DNA of 64,000 bases from Amoebidium appalachense (GCA_963693365.1 CAVNZM010000007.1:5890001-5954000), one strand, 5' to 3'; numbered from the stretch's first letter, positions 1 to 36,560 are shown. The notes: generated from the sequence alone by a model not told the origin. Translations and numbers: made by a program.

Positions 1-267
1 CATTTCTTTCTTCCTTCCTTCCTTTCTTTCTTTTTTTTTCTTCTTCTTTTTCTTTTTCTTTTTCTTTTCTTTTCTTTTCTTTCTTTCTTTCTTTCTTTCT
101 TTTTTCTGGGGAGGGGGGAGAGGAGGGGAGGGATGGAGATGCGGGCGGTGTTGAGGGAGGGGACGTGGGTAAGGAAGTGGGCGGAAAGGGGGAGGGGGAA
201 TGGAGAAGCGGGGGAGGAGGGGGGGGGGGGGGGGGGGGATTGCGAATGGGGGTGTCTAGATTCACAC

Positions 268-11035
<10,768 letters not shown>

Positions 11036-11694
11036 CTGTTGGAAAAAAGAGGGTGAATAAAAGTTAGAAAAATGTAGGCGGGTAGGTGGAAGCTGAAGAT
11101 GGGAGATGACTTGAATGGGTGGAAGGGGGGAAGGGGGACGGATGTGTGATAGTGAAATGGGATGTTGTTGCAGGGAGAAGAGGGGGAAAGGGCCGCGGAG
11201 GGGGGAGGGGGGGGGGGGGAGGGAGGGAGGGGGGAGGGGGGGGAGGAAGGCGGGGAAGTGAGAGGGACATGGTGGTGTAGGGATGAGGGAGAGAAGGCAA
11301 CAAGAAATAAATGGGATATGGTAGGATATTGGCCGAAAGAGTAGCAGGAGCAGGGGAATTATTGTCAAAAGGTGGGATGGCAGGGATAGCAGTGTATGTA
11401 CGTGTGTGTGTGTGTGTGTACGTGTGTGGGGTGCGTGTGTGGGTGTGTATATATATGTGTTGGCTGTGTGTCTTTGTGCATGTTCTCGTGCAAGTGTGCG
11501 TATTATGTGTGTATGTGTGTGTCTGCATGTGTGCGCACGTGGGCAAGTGTGTACGTGTGTGTATGGGCGTGTGTGGGGGTGTGTGTCATCTTTGGTGTGT
11601 GTGCCCTGTGTGTGTAGGTGCGTGGGTGAACATAAGTACGTGGGGAAGCGTGGAGAAATAAACTAACATCCATACTGTACCCCCGCACACTTAC

Positions 11695-11706
11695 TTTGCA
11701 TGCCAT
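11695..11706 (-). CDS. POLD1: Candidate first coding exon of POLD1 (M-A-C-K)
   Basis: On the minus strand an ATG opens four codons and runs into a good donor (AAA|gtaagt). The phase matches the acceptor of the 11035-10883 exon. A second in-frame ATG lies seven codons upstream. A start within a (TG)n/(CA)n transition zone could also arise by chance, and no transcript supports it here. Alternatives further upstream cannot be excluded. Confidence 0.35.
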
Positions 11707-11868
11707 GCACGCACACGCTCTGCACACACCAACACGGATGCGTAGCTACCCCACGGCACGTACCACACGCACACATGGCACTGCACACACATATAAACAC
11801 ACCCTACGCACACACGTCCACACACGCACACACACACACACATGCACACACACACACACGCACACACG

Positions 11869-11952
<84 letters not shown>

Positions 11953-12275
11953 ACTATTTAACCGAATACACGTGGGATTACCCACATAATGCAGCATAAT
12001 CACACGGAAGTAACGTCTACTCTTGCAAACCAAGAACACACGTTCACACCACAGGGGGGCGGGCTACCCACCATTTTTAACAGTCACGCCACGAACACCC
12101 TTAAGACTGGTGCTTGTCAAAAGTAAACCTATGTCTTTCTAAACCTTTTGCATATCTCGCGCGTCAGAAATCATGTGCTTCGAATTAGGAAAATGACTTC
12201 ACGCACCGCGGCCTCCAGTCTGAGTGTTTTGCCTTGGCCCTTGGTATTCGCCTCTATGTTTTGAAGTGTCCATTG

Positions 12276-12485
12276 ATTGGTTCTGGATTCGCGCGCTTTT
12301 TCCGCTGGACGTTTTGATTGGCTCCACCAATGCCATTCTTAGCCCTGTCTGATGCCCCGATCGAAATAAAATCCATTAGGGTTGCAACCGAACATCCATT
12401 AACCGAACACCAGATCTGATGCTTTCATTGGCTCTGGTCAGATCCAGTCCTGACGTAAGGAAGTACGGAAACTGAATCCGATTGG
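12276..12485 (-). promoter_or_regulatory. Cluster of four CCAAT boxes upstream of POLD1
   Basis: ATTGG occurs on the plus strand at 12276, 12317, 12427 and 12481, which is CCAAT on the POLD1 sense strand. One plus-strand CCAAT lies at 12327. Four same-strand copies in 210 bp, 0.6-0.8 kb upstream of the candidate first exon, suit an NF-Y-type promoter. The distance and the unknown transcription start make this an inference. Confidence 0.45.
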
Positions 12486-13080
12486 TTCCCTAATGTCGAC
12501 ATCGAGATTTTGGATTTCCGTTCGTGTACATTTTATGCGTGCCCGAGTGGAGCACATGGAAAAGGTCTTCCAAAATGTTCTACTCCATCAGAAACCTTTT
12601 AGAACAGTTGAAGAAATAGGTTATTTAAACTGCCTGCTTTTTTCTAGAAGACATCACATCCTGCCGACCGCTGGTCCAGGTGAAAGCCATCATTCACAAC
12701 CGGCAACGGCAAACATATGATATGCAACCAATAGCTGTAAAGATCGAGGTGTTCTGGGTTAATGGGTGAGATCTTGACAGCATTTGCTTTTCATGTTTTT
12801 ACTAGTAAATTAGACCGGAAGCGCTATTGTTATCTTAATACTGAAGATTTATATTATATTCTTATTCCGACAAAAAGAAAGCACCCGTTTATCTCTATTG
12901 GGAGCTCAGATATTGCATAGATCGGGTGCGAAAACGGTTAATGGATAAGGTACCCTATAAAAATAAATGAGCTCAATGTCTACGCCATATCGCTATCGCC
13001 CAGCCTCGGTCGGTTAGACTCGCTGCCAGGGCTCGCTGGCGCTCGCCTCGGCGGGGCTCGCCTTGCTCGCCCCGAGGTGC

Positions 13081-13088
13081 TGACGTCA
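13081..13088. promoter_or_regulatory. CRE/ATF palindrome TGACGTCA
   Basis: Perfect 8-bp CRE in a GC-rich patch (13010-13130) within the POLD1/JMJD4 intergenic region. Which gene it would serve is unclear. Confidence 0.35.
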
Positions 13089-13437
13089 TGAGCTGATGCG
13101 TCTCCACGCCAGCTCCAGAGCCATCTGAGGCCTATTAGATCGCAATCTCGTGTACTGGGTCGACTACATACTGGCGTCACAGAGTGTCCGTTAGAAAATT
13201 TGAAATATGCCGCCGAAAACACTGATTGGATAGTGGATCTTTTTTCGCAAAAACAACTCAGCCCTTTTCCCCCCATACCCCCTCTATGTCCTAAGTCCCA
13301 GCCTCGATCTCCGACCGAGGAGCTGGGAAAAAAATCATGACCAGGCTGGGCCTGCCCTGCGCCAGACTGACTTTGAAAGTTTGAAGTTTGGAGTCATGCT
13401 GACTCCTGAGTTGTTTCAGTACACACTGTACTATACA

Positions 13438-13459
13438 CTGTACTGAAAATACAGTACAG
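13438..13459. other. Perfect hairpin, 8-bp arms
   Basis: CTGTACTG, a six-base AAAATA spacer, then CAGTACAG. It is preceded by a direct repeat of the cactgtacta block. No T-run or other element fixes a role. Confidence 0.4.
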
Positions 13460-15138
13460 CAATTCGTTTTCACACTAGGCACAGTCAGGTTCTCAGAGGA
13501 ATCATTTAGCTCTCCATTTTCTCTCGTCTCCTTCTCTTCAAAAAGTTTTGCAGCTATTTATGTATGCATGGTCTACATAGTTGCATGGTCTTCGTGTGTG
13601 GGACAGAGTGCAGAACATTGTGGCATGGTCCACGTCGTCAATCGATCCCACGGACATGCTTAAGGTCTGTGTTAACCCAAGCTTCTTTAGTAACACAGAG
13701 TGACTGGCATGGAAGGCTGGACATAAAGTTAATTTAATCTCTGACATGAATTACTGTTTGTCTATCACGACGAGCTTGTTCCCCAAGCGTTACCTGCCCG
13801 TGTAGGTACAAATGTAGTGGCAGCCAAACGTAACTACGGTGACAATGCGGGCGGAGGGTTATGTACATGCACTGTGACATACAAATTCAACCATTCAGCG
13901 CCCGTGAAAACAAGATTGAGTGCTGTGTTTTATTACAAGAACATGGCGCCTTTTCAGTGAATTTTACACTGAATGCAGTCCGGATCCACATACTGCTCAG
14001 AACTGAATTGAGGGTCGAATGTGCTGTTTATTATCAAGATGTATGTGAGCTGTGATGACCTGAACTGTATATACAAAACAACTAAGAAAAGTAGGAATAT
14101 ACATCAGGAATTTGCGCCTCCACGTGCACAGTCTCAGTTAGCTACTGTAACAACACTCCACTGAAACTGTGCCGGTTGAGAAAAAAAATTGAGAAAAGCA
14201 CATTTATTAAAGTTTTGAACTGCTGGGAAAAGACTGGTTACAGGGCCAAACTACGGAGGAACTCTTGTGATGTTGTCACGGCACGTGGGGGCTCGATGCG
14301 CCGTGAACAAGAAACTTGACAGAAGACGGCACTTGGCCGTACGGAGTGAGCACGTGACCATCCGAAACTTCCCCTCGTTGACTTTTGAAATCAGAGACTG
14401 CTAATCCACGGGAATCTTGAAGATTAACAGGAGCACGTGTAAGTGGGAAGAAAACACGTTCAAGGGAAGCTTTAACAGGCAAGTGTGCACTTTCCAGCGC
14501 CCGGACGGGGCTGGGAGGGGGGGGGGGGGGGGGGGAGACAAAGAGGACACAACAGGCTCACACATTACTCCTGAGACTGTAGGGAAATGCTTGGCATGCA
14601 TCTTGACTGTTTACTATTGTGAAACTCGTAAGTGCACGACCGCATCCACCCGGGTTTTATCCACCTGCCAAACTTGCCACACCTTACTGTACACCTGTCT
14701 TTATTGACGCTCAAACCTTTGCCTAGAACATTCACAATACATACGGTAGGTCCCTACACCCAAAGCGTCTCTTACGAGCCAAAAAAAGAAAAAGAAAAAA
14801 GCAGAGCATGGAAAACAGCAGCATCCACCTCCAGTTACCTAGCTACTCAAGAGATCTGGTCACCTTGTTGAGATAAGTACAGCGTAAGGTGCGAAAAAAA
14901 AATGTACACTAAGTTACTTAGTCGGCGGAACAACACATGGCTATACTGAGAGAGCTTCTGATATTTCAGCTGACAACAGTGGCACACGCATCAAAGCTAC
15001 TTTTCGAAAAATCGAAGCCCTCAAGTTGTCCAACACTCTCTCAACACTGCTGGTGAAGCTTCTTAGTAGTCCCGGTACCGAGTGATCCTCGTTTTCGCTG
15101 CTCCGCTCGTTCGCATCAATCAATGACGACACCCGCCT

Positions 15139-15374
15139 TTACCTGTGCATATTGCACCCCCGGACTGCGGGTTTGTCATATCCCAATCTGTACTGGTGGT
15201 AGATGCTCATGGCCTCCTGTTTCTGATCCTTCGTGGCTGTTTCGCCCCAGCGTGAAATGAACTCTGCGTAGGACACAGCCGCCACGCCTTTCTGCTCAAT
15301 CGACAAGCAACTGCATGACTTTTGTGTCTCCAGCTGCGCGCCGGCGGGGAGGGTTGCAATTTCAACTCTCATTC
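15139..15374 (-). CDS. Candidate exon of an unrecognised minus-strand gene
   Basis: The minus strand is open from an ATG at 15374 (MRVEIATLPAG...) to a donor (CACAG|gtaaag) at 15139. The peptide ends SIYHQYRLGYDKPAVRG and has a plausible coding composition. The frame is also open upstream to an acceptor-like ttgttgcag near 15427. A possible terminal exon with matching phase begins near 14698 and stops about 43 codons later. No family was recognised. It could also be a non-coding open frame in POLD1/JMJD4 intergenic DNA. Confidence 0.3.
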
Positions 15375-16197
15375 TCTCGAGGAAATGCGATGGGGTGTGT
15401 TGGGGAAAAGCTTTTTCCTCGTTAAACGTACTGCAACAACATTTACAAACACCAGGCTGACTGTATGCACTGGGCACTGAGATTCTGCTTTTTGTATTTC
15501 GGCAGCGTTGATTTCATTGGATTGTTGATTAGCGATATTCCTATTGGTTTATTAAGAGTGAATCAATTAGTTAAAGATCTGTAGCTTATAGTGTCGTGTT
15601 GCTAAACAATTAATAGTAAAATGTCACACCTGGCTCTTGAACCTTGTTTGCGCGGTTGGGTATACGGCTGAGCCAGCATCTTCCAGCATGCATATCAGAG
15701 AAAAGGCGTACATTTTACATAAGCGTACAGCAAAGTTTTCCAACTATAATTATAACTTGAGCTCCTGTTGTTTTTCAACTCTTTTGTACGCACACAAACA
15801 CACAACTTTATTTCTTTTGATGGCAACTTGATGCTCGATATGTCCATCCGAATCCCAGGTGGAAAATGATCCGATAGCAGGAAATGGACCAATCAACGAT
15901 CTAATAGATGTTGTGAGCACCCCCTAAACCTCTTCCCTGTTTTGGGGATCCCCCCACCGCAGGTGACCTACAGCAAACTCTGGAAATGTTTGGAGACACG
16001 TGTTGCGGCCTGAAATATTCCTTATATTATAATATATTTGGAAATCAAATATTTCCTGGAAATACGTGTAATATATGTTCCGATAATTTATGATACTCAT
16101 TTCAGAAAAAAAATAAAACCTGCAAATATATGGTGGATTTCTAAAAAATTAGGTGGCGGGTGATGACTAAAAAGCAGGAGCGTTTGTACGATACGGG

Positions 16198-16247
16198 ATT
16201 GGTCAAATCGCCAAGTTGGAGCTTTTGTTTTGAATTTTGGCGGGAAA
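16198..16247 (+). promoter_or_regulatory. Putative E2F site with upstream CCAAT box for JMJD4
   Basis: TTTTGGCGGGAAA (16235-16247) matches the E2F/DP consensus, and an inverted CCAAT (ATTGG) lies at 16198-16202. They are 260-310 bp upstream of the JMJD4 ATG. Paired CCAAT and E2F sites are typical of S-phase genes, so JMJD4 may share replication-linked timing with the neighbouring POLD1. This is motif evidence only. Confidence 0.5.
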
Positions 16248-16505
16248 GTTTAGCTCAGCAGCCGCTGCTCTTTGTCCAAAAGGAAAGTTGAAAGGTCATA
16301 AGCTGTGCAAGTTTATTCTGTTTTGGATGCAACAGCCACAATTGCAACAGCCACAATTGCAACATCCAAGAGACATGGACATATATTAAAGCTCCAAATG
16401 TATGTTTGTCGACCTGGGACACTGACTGAGACGCAATCAGCATTCCCGCGTTTCAGTTCTGTTGTTTCAGTTGCTTTAGTCAACCTTTCACATGACCAAT
16501 CAACC

Positions 16506-29421
<12,916 letters not shown>

Positions 29422-31400
29422 AGGGTTCCTAATCGTTGGTAAGAGAGGACGAAAAATTCATCCCATTTTAGAGGATGTATTATTGTGCACGTTTGAAGTG
29501 AAAACAAAATATGACGACCGGTCATATATGTCTTTGCTCCCACCTATTTATCACTTCCTTTGCATAGAACCATTCACGTGAACGACAAATGTTTTGTAAG
29601 GGTTGGCTCCCGTTTAAATTGGTTGGAAGTTCATTCAGAGACGTCCAAGACGGTGAAGGTTGTACTGATGATAGAGAAAAATACCAAAATGAGAGAATTG
29701 CTTTTGACCCCGTGGTGTTTTCCTAATTATCTGAAATGCTTCTTTGTCAGACTCTCTGTCGTCTTCATCCTTTTTGTTGTAAATGATATTTATGTATTCA
29801 GAATAAGTTTTAAAATGAGCATCAAATCACACGTATGGCCTGGCTCTGATAAACAAATGTCCTCAGTGCCAATCAGTATTATGGCGGTCGACTTTCTGTC
29901 CATGCATGTATGGCCACTATCATCCCGGTTTAATTTTCTGCATTTTCCCCACTAGTCCCACTGAGTCTGTCAAATCAATCAGTCACGGCAAGTCGGGGCG
30001 TCGGCCGGGGGGGTGGGGAAGACGGGGAGTAGTAAGAGTTATTGGTGCCTCCGGTACGTGGGACCGGCCGGGCGTGCAACGAGGACCACGGAGGCCACGG
30101 TGCAATACCCGGCTTCATCTCCCCCCCCCCCCCCCCCCCCCCCCCTGCCGACCTCCTCGAGCTCATCATCGAGGGTCAGGGAAACTCAGTGAGACTAGTG
30201 GGGAAAAGGCAGAAATTTGGCAGGCAGGGGGATTTGGCGCAGGAATTCCACATGCAAAGCAGCGAGCCACGCGACTATAGGGGCTCGGGTGTGTATATCC
30301 CACACATGTAGTTTTGTGGTGTGGCCCAGAGGATACACAAGCTACTAGCGAGGGTGGGGGAATTCCAGGAGTCATACAAACACGCATAACTACTACTGTT
30401 GCCGAGGAGGAAGGCAGCTCAGTGGCACAATAAGAGTGTGTGTGGAAGCGTGTAATTGAAGTGTGCAAGTATGAAAATCAGTCGAGTTCTGTCTAGTCCT
30501 GACACCCTGAAGCCTCATGATCCTCATGATCAGTCTTGTAAAAATCAGTCGCACCACGTCCGGCTCCCGATCATCACATCAAAACTTTTTGTAATCGGTG
30601 ATTAGTCCACATGATTCTTAATTCTCGCACATAAATCCCACCAATCGGCAAACCAGATCACAATCGAGCACATAGAGATGACCAATCAGATCCTACACTC
30701 AGCGCATTTTATCGGATCAAAATTTAACTAGCCACGTCACCACAAAATTTTGTCAGAAACACGAAGGACAGGTGTTTTTTGGCACACATAGCCGCACGAA
30801 TAACTCTTAAGAAAATGACTAGCCGGACTCACAAAAAATACAATGTATAGAGACACACATCAGCTACAGGAGACAACGAGAGCCGTCCCCGTAGGCCGGC
30901 GGGCTCGGGAGTTACCCGCCCGGAAAGGGGCCCCCTTTTTTCTACTAAAAGCTCTACTAAACCCAACGTTTTCCCTTTAAAGTTTCTCTCCCTGGCCTCT
31001 TTTTACCCACCTCATTGCTACAATAATAGTCTTTCGGCTACACACCCACACACGCTTAGAGTAGGTAAGCACACACACTATCGGACACAACACATTATGA
31101 TAGACTAGCTGAACACAACAACAGAAGCACGACTCCGACACGGAACGTTCATTGTTAGTTTCTCGTTAGGGTTCAACTCGTAGGACCACCGACTAGCAAA
31201 CACAACACACACTACCCCTACACGTACTACTAGGACCACAACACAGGCACCCCCACATTCATAATGGAAACCCAGATGGATAGTAGTCGGGGATATCACC
31301 CTGATACTAGTAGACCAGCACCCCCAAACCTCACCCACACCAAACCCAGGGGGTAGGGATACACAGTCGTTCGAATTCACACAAACCACGGGGGAGAGTA
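29422..31400. other. Intergenic region downstream of JMJD4
   Basis: Ordinary-complexity DNA with one C run (30120-30145). No exon with supporting splice sites was found. The right part, from about 30870, may already be the 5' untranslated region of the LINE-like element, but its boundary cannot be placed. Confidence 0.5.
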
Positions 31401-31482
31401 TGAGGGGTGCAACGAGCTCCCATCATCCCCTGTCGCCCAGCTACCCAACCAAACCACCGAGCATAGTGTTTCCACACAACCC

Positions 31483-32448
31483 ATGGAGCCCCCAACACCC
31501 CCAGGGGGCACCAACCCCGCCTCCGGCGAGGTGAGGAAAAGGGGCCACGGCCAACAACAGGATGTCATTGAGAGGGAACAGGGCTCCAAGAGAGCGGTCC
31601 CCAGCACCCACCCACAGGCACTGGATGACCCATCAGGTAGCACTAACCCCCCCACCTTTTCAATCCTGACAGGCCTTAGTAAGGCTTTGCTTGCAGGCCA
31701 ACACCCATCGGAGACTCAGCTAGCTCGGGTGTACGAGTATGTTGCAGCCTCGGAAATCACAGCAAACTACCGGGTGACCCAAGAGGGCCACCCGGCGGGG
31801 TGATCTCGTAATATTAATATTAATCCTGGTGGGCACGGTACCAGTGTAGTGTGGGAGGCACTAGTGAACGCACTGGTGCAGGAGGGTATTCCCCCCCCCC
31901 CCCCCCCCCCCCTTTTTTGGTCCCCCCCCCCCCCCCCCCCCCCCCGGTACCCCACCGACAAACCAGCCCCACTCCGGTTTATGGTCCTAGTTCCACACCT
32001 CACGGTAGATGTAGGGGGTTTCCCATGGGGGGGGACAGGCGAGCCAACTCGCCACCCTCCTATACTCGGCGAACCTTCACGCGTCCACGGTCATTCACCT
32101 CAACCACGTCAACCCCAATTTTTATATACGGGATCAGTCGGCCTACTATGCCGGCAACTTCGAGGTGTTCTTCCCCGATGACCCCCACCACCAGACCACA
32201 CTCCGTGGTCTAATGCAGCATTACCGTAGCAACTGTCCCCAATACCGTGACGTACAGAAGCATTTAATAATTAAATTTTACCTCCCTTCTGTCCCGGTTA
32301 TGCACCAACGGCGTGCATGGGCGCTCACGGCCTACGGTATGGGCAGTACCGGACGACGACCCCACCTAGTAGTACGTCCCCCCCGATTCAGACAGGATGC
32401 ATATGGACGATGGGCGGGAAGGCACCCCGCCACCCGGGGGGGAGGACG

Positions 32449-32490
<42 letters not shown>

Positions 32491-32840
32491 TGGAACGATC
32501 ACCCAGCCCCCCAAACACCGGGGCTTGGCTCTACACCGACCCGACCCCACAAATACGGCCAGCAGGGGAACCCACCGACTCCATCCCCTTCAAGTTCCCC
32601 GCAGGGGAAGAGGACAACACCGGCGAGCGAGCGGTGCTATGTCACATGCTACTACTCATACCCATACCCCTCCCAGACGCACTCAATGACATGTGTGAGC
32701 AGTGCTGGGAGGAATCACACAGACGGACGGCCACCGGACCTGCCAGTGCCTTTTCGAGCAGTGCCTTAAGTGCAGGTCAGTGGGGCACCTGCCTAGGGAA
32801 TGCTCCAACGGGAGTCTCAGCGAGATACCTGCATCTATTG
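31483..32840 (+). pseudogene. LINE-like ORF1 (gag-like), left half, frameshifted
   Basis: Opens with MEPPTPPGGTNPASGEV. The reading frame shifts near 31804 and again at C runs (31890-31946 and 32448-32490). Recognisable segments include FFPDDPHHQTTLRG and a CCHC zinc knuckle CLKCRSVGHLPREC (32762-32803). It stops at the target site of the Ty3/gypsy insertion. ORF1 proteins of several LINE clades carry such knuckles; the clade cannot be named. Some frameshifts may be homopolymer errors, others real decay. Confidence 0.6.
32836..32840. repeat. Target-site duplication tattg, left copy
   Basis: The five bases tattg directly precede the LTR TGTCG...; the identical tattg follows the other LTR at 44843-44847. 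This confirms insertion of the Ty3/gypsy element into the LINE-like sequence. Confidence 0.92.
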
Positions 32841-33555
32841 TGTCGTATCCTAATATATGTGTACTAGAGACGCGGCACTCTACTAAGTGTACACACACGA
32901 AAAGGAACGAACGTGTATAGAAAAACGGTAAAGTTTATTAAGACCAGGCTCCGACGGGCAAACTTAGATCCGTACGGATTGAGTCTAAGTTACGACTGAG
33001 GCCATCAAGGCCGTGCCCTACAAGATCATCATCACCTGGCCCCCTACGATGCCACATTCCATTAACATTCCGATCTACTTTTATCGTGCGCCTGCACGAG
33101 CTAAGTCGATCTACTCAACTAATATATTTATCCAAGTCTCACCCCTCACCCTTCCCCTAGTGGCACCGCAGAGTCTAATTCTACATTTCATACTATCTCC
33201 CTCCCCCCTCCCTCCCCCCTTTCCTCTGTCATCGAAATATATAAATACGTTTGGCAGCATACACTATCAGAACTTGCCAATATTTACAAAAGGGCTTCTG
33301 CCCGAACAATCACATTCCTAAGTCCTCCTACAATCTATCCTACACACTAATTAGAATTCTATTGGTCGGCTGTCCCAGCTGACGTGGTCCTGCCCTGCGC
33401 CGGCAGAGGCAAGATGATGCACGCAGCTGCACAGCTATCTTGAGGCCCCGGACTTGATCTTGATGATCTGTGGACCCGGGCCACCCCCCCCCCCCCCCCC
33501 CCCGATCTCGATCGTAGACTTAGGCTAATCTGCTGAGACGGATTAGTATATGTCA
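32841..33555 (-). repeat. 3' LTR of the Ty3/gypsy element
   Basis: Ends TG...CA in either orientation; on the sense strand it starts TGACATATAC and ends GGATACGACA. It contains a TATA-like block on the minus strand (33237-33248) and AATAAA (plus-strand tttatt, 32934-32939), in promoter-then-polyadenylation order. Confidence 0.94.
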
Positions 33556-33691
33556 ACTCCCCCCCCCGGCCCCCGGAAAAGCTGAGTCCCACCTCAGTCA
33601 CATTACATCTAACACCCCCTAAAAAGACATAGACTAATCAGTCTCCTAAAAAAATTAAATTAAATAAATTACGAAGAAAAATAATAAATTA

Positions 33692-33697
33692 ATCTAC
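33692..33697. repeat. Target-site duplication atctac of the inner LTR element
   Basis: atctac adjoins the LTR at 33698 and recurs at 37332-37337 beyond the other LTR. On the minus strand it is GTAGAT, where GAT is followed by TAA at the left flank, so the insertion struck just before the stop codon of the integrase reading frame. Confidence 0.75.
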
Positions 33698-34177
33698 TGT
33701 AAACAGTTGGACTAGTTAGGATAAGGCAGAGTACAACTGAATCAAAATAAAGACAGAGAACGGGTAGAAAGGCACACGCGGCCAGGTTGCTTTTACTATG
33801 GGCCGACTCAGTCTGTCTCAGACTTCACTGATGTGATCCCCGTACTGGGACGGCTTTCTTATATAGCCCCCAGGTTTCGGATCAAGGCCCAGGATTGGTT
33901 CATCCGCGGCCAGCGCGGGTGGCAACATGCCATTCGTGATTCTGGTGCGGTCCGAGCCAGTCAGACCTTTGTCCTATTTATGCAAACCTCTTATTGGTTC
34001 ACTTCGTTTATGTGGTATGCAGCTGAAGAACCATATATGGTTCAATTCTTAGGTCAGAGTGAGTCCTATTGGTGCGGACATAATATTTATGTGATATTCA
34101 TGACAAAGCACGAATCGTGTGCTAGTAGATCACATTCTTTAGTAAACATGTACAGTTCATGTGTACAGTTGTTTACA
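33698..34177 (-). repeat. 3' LTR of the small LTR element
   Basis: 480 bp, TGTAAACA...TGTTTACA inverted termini. A TATA box on the minus strand (CTATATAAG, plus 33859-33866) suggests the U3/R boundary. Confidence 0.92.
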
Positions 34178-34349
34178 CTCCCCCCCTTGTCGGGAGCCTG
34201 GTGGTGTCGTTAGACAAGCAAACCACCAGGCTGAGAGGCGATAAACAACCTTCAGCGAGAATTCTTGTGTGTGCCGAGCTGCTGGACAGAACAGAGCAAG
34301 GACGGTGGAATAGAGTTGTGCACGTCTATGAGCACTTCTTCATTTGCCA

Positions 34350-36560
34350 AAACGTAAATTCATGCAGCATTCTTCTGTGATTTCATTTTCGTGGCGAAGA
34401 TTGTTGCAGAGTGTGCGTGCGAATAATTCGCTAAGCCTTCGTCTCTGTGCTTGGCTTTTCTGTAGAAGTAGTATTTTCCTTTTTGGGAATTTTTCCTTTT
34501 TAGGATACTCCCGCAGATTCGTTTTCAATTGCGAGTAATTTGGTTGTGTGGATGAATGATCATACCAAACATTCGATAATGAATATAACTCGAGCCTTAG
34601 GTCACTTCGTAGCTCAGGTAGTGGTGGATAGCTTCAAGGCTTAGCCACTGCTCCTTATCCCGGTTCTACCATCGGACTGTAAGGCGAGTCACCATGGCCG
34701 GAAAAGCCACTTCTTTCATGAACAAAGAGCACTTCTTTCCTTTCAGCTTTAACCCTGCATCATCGGAGCCGGGAATAGCATGAATAAGAATGCCCTAAAT
34801 GTTCTTCGTTGGGCGACATAAAGAAATATATCAGCCCGTCAGAACCAGTAAAAACCCGGTTCATAATTCATAAGAAGAGGGTAGGCAAAGCAAGCCTCCT
34901 TCAGAAAACACATGCTTCCATTCGTGAGCAGTTTTCGTATCCCATTTGCCAGCCATTTTCGTTGAGCAGGGGGATTCCAGGCATAATACATTCTTCTGGA
35001 GGCTTGGCCTAAAAAGAAAAGTCGTCGCAGTCGCCCTTTCTTTTGTAAGCAACTTCGTGAGCGCGCTTCGTGTTTTCATATCCTCCAGTGCAGGTCTGGA
35101 TGGTGCCCCATCCTCTGCTTCATTTGTAGGTGGCCCTACTGTAGGTTCTGTTCGTTGTGTGGAATACCAAAACCATTCGTATTCGTGGAACTGCTTTGTG
35201 CTGTGCTTTCTTTCGTGTTGGTGTTCATGAAGTTACCCCGTTCACACACCCTACTTCTTACATACATTAGATGTAAGTAGCTGCCTGGTGAGTGTGTGGT
35301 TCGTGTTCGTGGCATTCTTCTGTTCCTTCGTGAGAAGAATATTCGTTTTAGCAGAGGTGCCCAATAAGGCAGCTTGTGGGGTTGTCTCCCGCATGTGCCC
35401 ATTGGTGGGGTATGCACGTGCTAAATTGTTACAGTGTCATCATATTCCAAGGGAATAACATGGTCACCTCCGTACCAGGGCCTAGTAGGTACACATGATG
35501 GTCCGATGTGTTAGTCAACAACACCTTGCATTCGTATTCGTATTTGTCTTCCACGTCACTTTCTTCAGTAGTGAAGGAGGGTATTCGTAATTCGAAACTG
35601 AAAGGCTTCCAGCCAAAATACTGACACTGTATGCTGGGGTTGTTAGGGAACGGTGCCCATACCACATTCTTTTGTTTTCTTTATTCTGGTGGGGGTGTGC
35701 CGGCAGCAATTTTAATTTGCATGCAGGTATTCCAGGCTTTACAGCATAGTTCGTATGTTATAGTATTTGTACAGTATTGCCACACACTGGCAGTTACCTG
35801 TAAATTCGTACCCCACAGCTTCGTTTGTTTCGCATGCACGAACAAAAGTTCTGCATCGACTTTATTACATGCCTTCTGTGCACCAAGAGTGCAAATTCGT
35901 TGTTGCATGGCACCAGGAAGGGCCATACATGAGCCATATGTTCGTAATGTGTTTAGGCATGCCAGCATACATTCATGCGCATGTTGTGCATCCTGTGCGC
36001 TAAACTATGGGGCATGCTGTATTCGACAACAGCAAGAAATTCGAAGCATGCATGCAAAACTACTTTCACAGCACCTTATGTCCTACATGCTATAGGAACA
36101 GCGACTATCTTCTTCCTTAAATGCATTCGTGCTGAAAGTGGCCGTGCATCTGGCTTGCGAGTGTGGACGTGCATGCGGTGGCATGGACACGATGGCAGTG
36201 TGCAATAGCGCAATGCACGCAAGGGCAACGGTTTTATTTTCTTCCTAACATAGAGGGGGCTGTGTGCATTGCAACCCAAGCAGTGTTGTGCATTCGTTCT
36301 TTCATTTTCGTATTTCCAATTCATTTTGCTTTCGTTTTTCGTTTTTTGTCGTTTGATAACTTCGTTACTTCGTTTTGTTTTCGTGTTGCATTCATTTCGT
36401 ATTTCCTCTATGCAATCGTTTGTCGTTAATTCTTTATTTCATTGCGTATTCGTGATGGTTCGTTTTTCGTTGGTTCATTGCTTCGTTAGCAATTCTTTAT
36501 TCGTTTGTTCGTGTATTCGTTGTTTCGTTGTGTATTCGTTTTTCTTCACATTTTTGATGT
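34350..36560 (-). other. Interior of the small LTR element with a TTCGT/ACGAA pentamer array
   Basis: I counted about 44 copies of TTCGT on the plus strand (ACGAA on the sense strand) in 2.2 kb; about two are expected. The opposite orientation appears about once. Copies occur in all reading phases and often as pairs such as attcgtattcgt, densest at 36290-36545. No protein family was recognised in the interior. Confidence 0.75.

Larger units (their letters stand above)
12040..16190. other. Intergenic region between POLD1 and JMJD4
   Basis: Apart from the candidate exon at 15139-15374 and the sites listed separately, I see no gene. Composition is ordinary and long microsatellites are absent, except one poly-G run near 14519-14535. 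This contrasts sharply with the introns on both sides. Confidence 0.7.

Noticed and set aside
1-115. T/C-rich left edge as a regulatory polypyrimidine element
   Set aside because: Plain mixed T, CT and CTTT repeats like other intronic tracts; nothing specific seen.
33013-33321. Open frame MPYKIIITWPPTMP..., present twice, also at 44299
   Set aside because: It lies in the Ty3/gypsy LTR, antisense to the element.
33833-34213. Plus-strand open frame (MIPVLGRLSYIAPRF...) present twice, also at 36984
   Set aside because: It lies wholly within the 480-bp LTR, antisense to the element. The duplication is the LTR pair, not a gene family.
34600-34705. tRNA-like stretch with TAGCTCAGGTAGTGG
   Set aside because: The A-box-like match is good, but the B-box (ggttctacc) and stem pairing do not fit a tRNA. 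It sits in the low-information interior of the LTR element.
36338-36545. Dense ttcgtt runs read as a simple tandem repeat
   Set aside because: Spacing between pentamers is irregular and the intervening bases vary. It is motif enrichment, not a tandem array.
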